Below are positions 17,906 to 24,412 of a DNA stretch of 64,000 bases, in pieces (within the stretch, counting starts at the first letter, position 1; every line of letters starts with the position of its first letter). The position numbers were made by a program, and so were the translations under genes. Source of the stretch: Prevotellaceae bacterium HUN156 (lineage in GTDB: Bacteria; Bacteroidota; Bacteroidia; Bacteroidales; Bacteroidaceae). Below the pieces are notes generated by a model. The model saw nothing but the letters and a program-made list of their open reading frames with translations. It was not told the DNA's origin and searched no databases. The DNA is taken from the NCBI GenBank assembly GCA_900119285.1, contig FPIT01000005.1:186001-250000 (forward strand), written 5' to 3'.

Positions 17906-17937
17906 CAAAGGTACAAAAATTTTAAGCGGAATCCAAG
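17906..17937 (-). promoter_or_regulatory. Second, related promoter upstream
   Basis: CTTG (17937-17934), a 20-nt spacer and TACCTTTG (17913-17906) on the minus strand. The surrounding ~40 bp resembles the promoter at 17807-17838, about 99 bp away, as if the promoter had been duplicated. Confidence 0.6.
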
Positions 17938-17977
17938 TATTTCCCTTACCACGTGCTATACTAAATTGAGGGGCTCT

Positions 17978-18100
17978 GAATTAGCTACATTCAGCGCCGA
18001 ATCAGTTACACTCAGCGCTGAATCAGTTACTTTTGCACCTCAATAGTTATTGTATTGCACCTCGAAACAGCTGTATTCAGAGCTGAATGTAGCTATTTGA
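17978..18100. repeat. Degenerate 21-22 bp tandem array A (about six units)
   Basis: Consecutive units start at 17978, 17999, 18020, 18041, 18063 and 18085. Each has the form GAATCAGTTACACTCAGCGC plus one base, with variation. Several contain the palindromic core CAGCGCTG. A similar array in opposite orientation lies at 47742-47860. This fills the spacer upstream of the fimbrillin unit and downstream of the exchanger gene. Confidence 0.75.
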
Positions 18101-18158
18101 AAGATTCCGTATACGCCACATACAGATTCGTACACGGCCTTTGGGGGAAATTAAGAAA

Positions 18159-19094
18159 TTACAGGTTGAATATCAGCCAGGCGAGGTAAGACAGATAGCC
18201 TGCCAACAGGAGGAAGCCCTCCCAGCGCTCCACCTTGAAACGGGTGAAGGAGAAAAGCCATACCAAGGATACGGATAGCAGCATCACGGTCATGTCGAGC
18301 GTGGTGATGCCTTCTATCTGTAGGGGTTGGATGGTTGCCGTAAGGCCTAATATCAACAGGATATTGAATACGTTGGAACCGATGACATTGCCAATGGCCA
18401 ATGCCGACTGCCCCTTACGCGCTGCCACCACCGTAGTAGCCAACTCGGGTAGCGAGGTACCACCAGCCACCACCGTCAGACCCACAACGCCCTCGCTAAG
18501 TCCTAACGTCAGGGCAAGGTCGGAAGCCTCGTGGACAAAGATATTGGAACCTATCAGCAAAAAGGAAAGGCCTCCGATAACCTCCGCAATACTCTTATAC
18601 ACCGACTGCGGCTTTACTTCTTGCGCCTCAGTAGGCTGATGCTTGGCAACCCTCAGCGTATAGGTCATGAAGGCAGCAAAGACAAGAAGCAAGATAAGTG
18701 CATCCCAACGACTTAAAGAGCCATCATAAGCGATAGCGATAAGTAACAGAGAGGATAGCACAGAGAAAGGGATATCTTTTTTTACCGTAGCTTTGCTGAC
18801 GGCTATAGGGGCGACCATGGCTGCCACACCCACGATAAGCATAGAATTCATGGTATTGGAGCCAACCACATTGCCCACTGCCATATCGGGGGTACCTTCT
18901 ATGGCTGATGCCAGGCTGACAAAGAGTTCGGGGGCAGAGGTTCCTACGGCCACAATAGTCAGACCAATAATAATCTCAGGAACCTTCATACGGCGTGCTA
19001 AGGCAGAAGCACCTGTGGTCAGGATGTCGGCACCATAAAGTACCATTGCCACGCCAAAAATAATAATTGCGATATTCTCAATCATCGATAACAT
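18159..19094 (-). CDS. Calcium/sodium antiporter (CaCA superfamily, YrbG-like)
   Basis: A 311-aa inner-membrane exchanger with about ten hydrophobic segments and the two inverted alpha-repeats of the family: VGTSAPELFVSL ... GNVVGSN (about 51-83) and GGTSLPELATTV ... GNVIGSNVFN (about 210-245). These hold the ion-coordinating Glu/Asp/Asn residues. The start could equally be the ATG at 19085 (MIENIAII). It is the last gene of the rplY-pth-S4-exchanger run, 5 nt after the S4 gene. Confidence 0.88.
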   Translation of the reverse strand: MLSMIENIAIIIFGVAMVLYGADILTTGASALARRMKVPEIIIGLTIVAVGTSAPELFVSLASAIEGTPDMAVGNVVGSNTMNSMLIVGVAAMVAPIAVSKATVKKDIPFSVLSSLLLIAIAYDGSLSRWDALILLLVFAAFMTYTLRVAKHQPTEAQEVKPQSVYKSIAEVIGGLSFLLIGSNIFVHEASDLALTLGLSEGVVGLTVVAGGTSLPELATTVVAARKGQSALAIGNVIGSNVFNILLILGLTATIQPLQIEGITTLDMTVMLLSVSLVWLFSFTRFKVERWEGFLLLAGYLSYLAWLIFNL

Positions 19095-19099
19095 ACGCT

Positions 19100-19522
19100 C
19101 TATTCGTCATCATCGTCGTCCCAATCAAAATCATCAAAGCCTTCCATGGCAGGAGCCACAAACTCGTCAAGTGCACGACGATCTTTCTTTGTAGGACGAC
19201 CGGTACCGCGCTGGCGATTGATAAATCCACTGATGCGATTCATCTCCAGCAGTTCGTACTGGTCGGGGGTAGTGACATTCTCATAAACTTCGGGAATGAG
19301 CTTGGCTCCTACGCGCTGCTCGATAGTCTTGAGTATCTTAAAGGAGTAGGTAACTGGTGGTTTGCGCACACTGACCACCTCGCCCACCTTTACCATGCGC
19401 GAGGGCTTGACATTGACACCCTGAATGGTGACACGACCATTCTTAATAGCATCTGCGGCAATGCTACGCGTCTTGAAAATGCGTGCGGCCCATAACCACT
19501 TATCAACTCTTGCTTCGTTCAT
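19100..19522 (-). CDS. S4 domain RNA-binding protein (Hsp15-like)
   Basis: A 140-aa protein beginning MNEARVDKWLWAARIFKTRS, the start of an S4 RNA-binding domain as in heat-shock protein 15, which rescues stalled 50S subunits carrying nascent chains. The S4 motif continues with NGRVTIQGVNVKPSR. The C-terminus is highly acidic (DDFDWDDDDDE). An alternative ATG at 19531 adds three residues, but it lies in a 7-bp repeat tract. It directly follows pth. Confidence 0.85.
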   Translation of the reverse strand: MNEARVDKWLWAARIFKTRSIAADAIKNGRVTIQGVNVKPSRMVKVGEVVSVRKPPVTYSFKILKTIEQRVGAKLIPEVYENVTTPDQYELLEMNRISGFINRQRGTGRPTKKDRRALDEFVAPAMEGFDDFDWDDDDDE

Positions 19523-19557
19523 ACTCTTCACTCCTCACTTGTCACTCTTCACTCCTT
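19523..19557. repeat. 7-bp tandem repeat tract (ACTCTTC type, 5 units)
   Basis: Units actcttc, actcctc, acttgtc, actcttc and actcctt cover the junction between the pth stop (19535) and the S4 gene start (19522). Confidence 0.75.
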
Positions 19558-20122
19558 TTCCCAGTTTATTATACTGGTTCATCGTGATATCGACACCTGC
19601 CAAGACAAAGCTCTTGATGATATCTACACCAAGATTGATAGCAGGGTCCAACTTGGCTTGCTCCTCGGTTGAGAAATGTCCCAACACATGGTCTATCTGC
19701 ATACCAATGGGATAGTCGTTACCGATACCCATGCGCAGGCGAGCATACTGCTGGCCGATAAGTTGCTGGATATGGCCCAGACCATTATGGCCACCATTAG
19801 AACCGCTAGCCTTCAGGCGGAACTGGCCCAAGGGGAGTGCGACATCATCGCTGATAACCAACAGACGGCTCTGGTCGATATTTTCTTGATTCAACCAGTA
19901 GCGCACTGCATTACCACTCAGATTCATATAGGTGGTGGGTTTCAGCAGGAATACTTTACGTCCTTTCAGACTTGTTTCTGCGATAAAGCCATAGCGCTTA
20001 TCGGCAAAAACGATATTGGACGCCTTAGCAAAAGCGTCCAATACCATAAATCCAGTGTTGTGGCGGGTTCCGGCATATTCGTCGCCAGGATTACCCAAAC
20101 CAACAATTAAGTACTTGTCCAA
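19535..20122 (-). CDS. pth: Peptidyl-tRNA hydrolase
   Basis: Frees tRNA from prematurely released peptidyl-tRNA. It has 195 aa. The N-terminus KYLIVGLGNPGDEYAGTRHN contains the conserved GNPG and the catalytic H21; the substrate-binding segment GSNGGHNGLGHI and the catalytic Asp region (VISDD) are present. The last residues are encoded by the 7-bp repeat tract. It is co-transcribed with rplY, a common Bacteroidetes arrangement. Confidence 0.95.
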   Translation of the reverse strand: MDKYLIVGLGNPGDEYAGTRHNTGFMVLDAFAKASNIVFADKRYGFIAETSLKGRKVFLLKPTTYMNLSGNAVRYWLNQENIDQSRLLVISDDVALPLGQFRLKASGSNGGHNGLGHIQQLIGQQYARLRMGIGNDYPIGMQIDHVLGHFSTEEQAKLDPAINLGVDIIKSFVLAGVDITMNQYNKLGKGVKSDK

Positions 20123-20158
20123 GGTTTTACCTTTTTTACTTGTTCACCTTTTCAGTTC

Positions 20159-20758
20159 TTACTCAGCCTCAGCAGCGGCAGCAGCTGAACGAGAAGCACG
20201 TGTAGCCTTAACAGAGCATACGATAACCTCCTTAGGAGTAGCGATCTCAAGACCCTCGAAGCTCAGTGAACCAACCTTGATAGCCTTACCCAGCTGCAGC
20301 TCGGTAACGTCAACATCCAACTTCTCAGGAATCTGCTTGTAGGGAGCAGTAACATTGATTTTACGGATAGAGAGGTTCAGACGACCACCATCACGTACAC
20401 CCTGAGCGTGACCTACGATGTTTACAGGAATACCAACGGTGATAGCCTTAGTCTCGTTGATCTCGAAGAAGTCAGCGTGAAGCAGAGCGTCGGTTGTAGG
20501 ATGGAACTGGAGTTCCTTCATGATAGCCTTGTGCTCTGTGCCATCGATGTTCAGATTAACTACATATACGTGAGGTGTGTAAACAGCCTTACGGAGCTCA
20601 GCCATAGGAGCCATGAAAGCAAATGCCTCAGGCTGACCGTTCTCACCCTTCTTTTCACCATACAGATTGCAGGGAATCATTCCCTCCTTGCGAAGCAACT
20701 TAGAGGCCTTCTTGCCTGTGTCGGTGCGCTTCTTACCGCTTACGTTAATCTCTTTCAT
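20159..20758 (-). CDS. rplY: 50S ribosomal protein L25/general stress protein Ctc
   Basis: 5S rRNA-binding ribosomal protein of the long (CTC) type, 199 aa, with the L25 beta-barrel N-domain (LRKEGMIPCNLYG) and the C-terminal TL5-like domain (IPVNIVGHAQGVRDGGRL). The Ala/Glu-rich tail (SAAAAAEAE) is typical of Bacteroidetes. It heads the minus-strand unit and has a structured leader of about 100 nt. Confidence 0.95.
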   Translation of the reverse strand: MKEINVSGKKRTDTGKKASKLLRKEGMIPCNLYGEKKGENGQPEAFAFMAPMAELRKAVYTPHVYVVNLNIDGTEHKAIMKELQFHPTTDALLHADFFEINETKAITVGIPVNIVGHAQGVRDGGRLNLSIRKINVTAPYKQIPEKLDVDVTELQLGKAIKVGSLSFEGLEIATPKEVIVCSVKATRASRSAAAAAEAE

Positions 20759-20826
20759 AATTAAATTGTGTTACTCTAAAATTAAGTTATTTGCTTAATC
20801 CACCATCACACGATGCGAAGGTTTAG

Positions 20827-20871
20827 CCCCGGCATTCCACGGGGGAAAGCCAAAAAGCGGCTGCAAAATTA
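20827..20871 (-). promoter_or_regulatory. rplY promoter and leader hairpins
   Basis: On the minus strand TAATTTTG (20871-20864) is a -7 box. The transcript would then carry an agcc/ggct hairpin (20848-20862) and a cccc/gggg hairpin (20827-20844). Such a leader could serve autoregulation by L25, which binds 5S rRNA loop E, but I could not show a loop E mimic. Confidence 0.45.
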
Positions 20872-20966
20872 CAAAAAAAACTTCAACCACACAAGAAAAT
20901 TACTAATTTTATAGGTACAGGAGTATTTTTTTCGCCCATAAGCATCATTTTCTGCTTATTTTTTTG

Positions 20967-20974
20967 TACCTTTG
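20967..20974 (+). promoter_or_regulatory. -7 box of the nusB-yajC-ybbR-coaE unit
   Basis: TACCTTTG lies 42 nt before the nusB ATG at 21017. It overlaps a TTG at 20972 that could otherwise be read as an earlier start, which rules that start out. Confidence 0.6.
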
Positions 20975-21016
20975 CAGCTGATAAGAGTATCAAATAGCTA
21001 TTTTAAGAAAAGAATT

Positions 21017-21955
21017 ATGATTAACAGAGAACTAATCAGGATTAAGGTCGTTCAGTTAACCTATGCGTACTACCAAAATGGGAGCAAGAACATTGACTCA
21101 GCGGAGAAAGAACTGACGTTCAGCCTTTCGAAAGCCTATGACCTTTACAACTACTTGTTGGCCCTCATCGTGGGCATTACCCAAGAGGCACGTCGCCATT
21201 TGGAAGTTGCACAGTCACGCGCTACTCGTGAAGGTACACCTATGCCCTCACAGAAGTTCGCTTACAACCGTTTTGCGATGCAATTGGAAGGCAACAAGAT
21301 GCTTAACGAATTTGTTGAGACACAGAAAAAGAATTGGAACGACGAGCCTGAATTCTTAAAGAAGATTTACACACAAATTACAGAAAGTCAGATTTACAAG
21401 GACTACATGGCGTCTACTGAAGACAGCTATGATGCCGATCGTGAGTTGTGGCGCAAGTTGTATCGCACATTGATTGAGCGCAATGCCGATTTGGATTCAC
21501 TATTGGAAGAGCAGAGCATCTACTGGAATGATGACAAAGAGATTGTAGACACCTTCGTTCTAAAAACTATCAAGCGTTTCGAAGAGAAAAACCAGGCAAA
21601 CCAAGAGTTGCTGCCAGAATATGACAGCGAGGAAGACAAGGAATATGCCCGCAAGCTTTTCCGCTCTGCCATCATGAATGCCGACGAGTATCAGCATTAT
21701 ATGAGTGAGGCATCACGCAACTGGGATTTTTCACGCTTGGCATATATGGACATTGTCATCATGCAGATTGCCATTGCCGAGATGATGTCATTCCCCAGTA
21801 TCCCCATCAGCGTATCTATCAACGAGTATGTAGAAATTGCGAAACTCTACTCTACTCCACGCAGTGCGGGTTACATTAATGGCATGCTTGATGCTATTGC
21901 GCGTCATCTTGTCCAGACTGGTCACATGTTGAAACACATGAACGAGAAAAAATAA
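21017..21955 (+). CDS. nusB: Transcription antitermination factor NusB (long form)
   Basis: RNA-binding factor that with NusE loads antitermination complexes on rRNA operons. It has 312 aa, about twice E. coli NusB. The NusB fold is at the C-terminus (FRSAIMNADEYQHYM ... DIVIMQIAIAEMMSFPSIPI ... INEYVEIAKLYSTPRSAGYI), preceded by a helical Bacteroidetes-specific N-terminal domain (MINRELIRIKVVQLTYAYYQ). The ATG at 21017 is preferred because an earlier start overlaps the promoter. Confidence 0.92.
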   Translation: MINRELIRIKVVQLTYAYYQNGSKNIDSAEKELTFSLSKAYDLYNYLLALIVGITQEARRHLEVAQSRATREGTPMPSQKFAYNRFAMQLEGNKMLNEFVETQKKNWNDEPEFLKKIYTQITESQIYKDYMASTEDSYDADRELWRKLYRTLIERNADLDSLLEEQSIYWNDDKEIVDTFVLKTIKRFEEKNQANQELLPEYDSEEDKEYARKLFRSAIMNADEYQHYMSEASRNWDFSRLAYMDIVIMQIAIAEMMSFPSIPISVSINEYVEIAKLYSTPRSAGYINGMLDAIARHLVQTGHMLKHMNEKK

Positions 21956-21993
21956 ACAAGAGAAAATAATCACTTATAAATAACTAACTCAAA

Positions 21994-22314
21994 ATGACAC
22001 AGATTATTCTCGCTGCACAGGCCGCACAGGGCGGTGGCAGCATGTCTTTCATTATTATGATGGTAGCCATCTTCGCTATCATGTATTTCTTTATGATTCG
22101 TCCTCAGCAGAAGCGTCAGAAGGAGATTCAGAATTTCCAAAACTCACTGCAGGAAGGTACACAGGTTGTCACTGGTGGTGGCATCTACGGAACCGTAAAG
22201 AAGATTGATTTGGCTAACGGCATCATCGAGGTTAAAATTGCTGATGGTGTAGTCATCAAGGTCGACAAGTCTTATGTCTACAAAGACACTGCCAGCACAT
22301 CTGTGCAGAAATAA
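21994..22314 (+). CDS. yajC: Preprotein translocase subunit YajC
   Basis: A 106-aa, single-span inner-membrane protein associated with SecDF. The transmembrane segment SFIIMMVAIFAIMYFFMI (about 18-35) is followed by the signature RPQQKRQKE and the cytosolic domain VVTGGGIYGTVKKI. It lies 38 nt after nusB. Confidence 0.95.
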   Translation: MTQIILAAQAAQGGGSMSFIIMMVAIFAIMYFFMIRPQQKRQKEIQNFQNSLQEGTQVVTGGGIYGTVKKIDLANGIIEVKIADGVVIKVDKSYVYKDTASTSVQK

Positions 22315-22326
22315 GGAGAGAGCACT

Positions 22327-23304
22327 TTGAGCATTAAGAGCATATATAATACAATAAGGAATTTCTTGTTCAGTAACGTGAACAAGCAATTCCTTGTTTT
22401 TATGTTCTTTCTCCTGTTATCAGGAATATTCTGGTTAATTATCACGCTCAACGAGACATACGAGAAAGATATCAAGATTCCTGCTCGCGTTATTGGCATT
22501 CCCAAGAATGTGGTACTAACCTCTGTACCGACAGATACAGTACGTGTTACTATTCGCGACAAGGGTTGGGTGATGATGTCTTACCTCTACACGAGCCAGT
22601 TGGGTACCATCCAGATTCCATTCAAGAATTTCGATCGCGGTCGCGGTACTGGTGTCGTTGGCATTAACGACCTCAAGCGTATGATTGAGCAACGTTTGGA
22701 GGTATCTTCAAAAATTATCGCTGTCAAGCCCGACCATTTAGAATTCTCCTACAATAACGGTGAATGCCGACGAGTACCTATTCGATGGGCAGGTCGCGTA
22801 ATTCCTGATCAACTATACTTCATCTCTCATGTAGAGTATCTCCCAGACAGCGTCGACATCTATGCCTCACGAGAAAAGTTAGATAGCATCCGTGCCGTTT
22901 ATACTGAGGCACTTAACTATGTCAACTTCCGTGACACACTGACCGTTGAGTGTCAGCTGGCTCATATTGACGATGTTAAAATTGTACCAGAGCGCGTACG
23001 CATCCGTTTCCATACTGATGTACTCACAGAAGAAACTATGAGTAACATCCCCATCCACTGCATTAATCTACCAGAAGGTAAAGTATTGCGTACATTCCCA
23101 CGCTCTGCTAAAGTACATTTTGTAGCAGGCGTCAGCCAGATACGCAGTCTTAGAGCAGAAGACTTCAAGGTAATAGCCGACTACCGTGAGATAGTGCAGA
23201 ACCACAAGGAGAAGTGCAATCTTTATCTACGCGAAGTGCCTAATGGCGTCAGTCGAGCAACACTTGACACCAAACAGGTTGACTACCTGATAGAAGAAGA
23301 ATGA
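22327..23304 (+). CDS. YbbR-like domain protein
   Basis: A 325-aa membrane-anchored protein with one N-terminal transmembrane helix (FLVFMFFLLLSGIFWLIITL, about 22-41) and repeated YbbR-type beta domains outside (IRDKGWVMMSYL, VPIRWAGRVIPDQLYF, RVRIRFHTDVLTEE). YbbR/CdaR proteins control the cyclic-di-AMP cyclase CdaA in Firmicutes; in Bacteroidetes this is an extrapolation. The likely start is TTG, because the first ATG lies inside the membrane helix. It overlaps coaE by 4 nt. Confidence 0.82.
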   Translation: MSIKSIYNTIRNFLFSNVNKQFLVFMFFLLLSGIFWLIITLNETYEKDIKIPARVIGIPKNVVLTSVPTDTVRVTIRDKGWVMMSYLYTSQLGTIQIPFKNFDRGRGTGVVGINDLKRMIEQRLEVSSKIIAVKPDHLEFSYNNGECRRVPIRWAGRVIPDQLYFISHVEYLPDSVDIYASREKLDSIRAVYTEALNYVNFRDTLTVECQLAHIDDVKIVPERVRIRFHTDVLTEETMSNIPIHCINLPEGKVLRTFPRSAKVHFVAGVSQIRSLRAEDFKVIADYREIVQNHKEKCNLYLREVPNGVSRATLDTKQVDYLIEEE

Positions 23305-23885
23305 AAATAGGTATCACGGGAGGCATCGGCTCAGGAAAGAGTTACGTCTGCCAGCGGCTAAAGGCACATGGTATTGACGTCTATGACTGCGACGCAGCAG
23401 CCAAACGCCTCATCCGTACTTCTGCGTCTATCCGGCAACAACTTACGGAATTGATAGGCCCAGATGTTTATGTGGGCGACCAACTTGACAAAGCCGTCGT
23501 TGCTCGTTTCTTATTAGAGAGTGAAGCCAATGCCAAAGCTATCGACCATATAGTGCACCCAGCTGTATTCCGCGATTTTGAAAAAAGTGGAATGAAATGG
23601 ATGGAAAGCGCCATTCTCTATGAGTCTGGTATTAACAAACTAGTTGATTGTGTCATCATTGTCACTGCACCAGAAGAAATACGTATTCAGCGCGTCATGC
23701 AACGCGACAACATCTCTCGTGAGAAAGTACTCCAATGGATGCAACGTCAATGGCCACAAGAGGAGGTGCGTCGCCGTGCCGACTACGAAATCGTCAATGA
23801 CGGCATTGCCGACATCGACAAACAAGTTGAAAGAATTTTATCCGATATCTCTATGACATGTCGGAATAACGATATAACGAAATAA
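23301..23885 (+). CDS. coaE: Dephospho-CoA kinase
   Basis: Last step of coenzyme A synthesis: phosphorylates dephospho-CoA. It has 194 aa. The P-loop is GGIGSGKS (7-14), with the YDCDAAAKRLI segment and lid residues around QRVMQRDNIS. An 8-bp repeat (aataacga type, 23865-23888) covers its last codons and stop, giving the C-terminus RNNDITK. Confidence 0.94.
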   Translation: MKIGITGGIGSGKSYVCQRLKAHGIDVYDCDAAAKRLIRTSASIRQQLTELIGPDVYVGDQLDKAVVARFLLESEANAKAIDHIVHPAVFRDFEKSGMKWMESAILYESGINKLVDCVIIVTAPEEIRIQRVMQRDNISREKVLQWMQRQWPQEEVRRRADYEIVNDGIADIDKQVERILSDISMTCRNNDITK

Positions 23886-23902
23886 CGAAAAAGAACAGAA
23901 AC

Positions 23903-24340
23903 ATGAAACAGACAATTTTAGCTATCTCGGGCAAACCGGGACTCTACAAATTAGTATCACGTGCCAAGAATAGTCTCATTGTTGAGGCTCTTGACGAAAC
24001 TCACAAGCGTATGCCAGCCTTCGGTACTGACCGTATCACTTCACTGGCCGACATCGCAATGTTCACTGAAAGCGACGATGTTCCCTTGATGACAGTTCTC
24101 GCAAACATGCGTAATCTGGAGCAGGGAAAGCCTGCTAGCATCAATTACAAGAAGGCTAGTGCAGACGAGCTCCACGAGTACTTCTCAAAGGTTCTTCCCG
24201 AGTGGGATCAGGATCGTGTACAGAACTCACACATCAAGAAGCTCATCCAGTGGTACGATATTCTCATCAAGGCTGGCATCTCAGACTTTGAAGAAGAGAT
24301 GGCTCCCACAGAGGGCGACAACATTGACGACAGAAAATAA
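23903..24340 (+). CDS. DUF5606 family protein
   Basis: A 145-aa cytosolic protein. The N-terminus (ILAISGKPGLYKLVSRAKNS) and the conserved TDRITSLADIAMFTESDDVP segment match DUF5606, a Bacteroidetes-only family of unknown function usually found near coaE, as here. The C-terminus is acidic. It is the last gene of the nusB unit, followed by a bidirectional terminator. Confidence 0.85.
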   Translation: MKQTILAISGKPGLYKLVSRAKNSLIVEALDETHKRMPAFGTDRITSLADIAMFTESDDVPLMTVLANMRNLEQGKPASINYKKASADELHEYFSKVLPEWDQDRVQNSHIKKLIQWYDILIKAGISDFEEEMAPTEGDNIDDRK

Positions 24341-24361
24341 AATCAACAACAGAAAAAAAAT

Positions 24362-24391
24362 AAATCCCGCAAAATTGCGGGATTTATTTTT
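24362..24391. terminator. Bidirectional terminator
   Basis: An 11-bp stem, aaatcccgcaa (24362-24372) with ttgcgggattt (24375-24385). It is followed by atttttt on the plus strand and a T-rich tract on the minus strand, between two convergent genes. Confidence 0.9.
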
Positions 24392-24412
24392 TCTACTTAT
24401 CATTCTGTTCAA

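Noticed and set aside
20972..21016. TTG start giving NusB 15 extra residues
   Set aside because: The TTG lies inside the TACCTTTG -7 box, so it would not be in the transcript; the ATG at 21017 begins the family-typical sequence.
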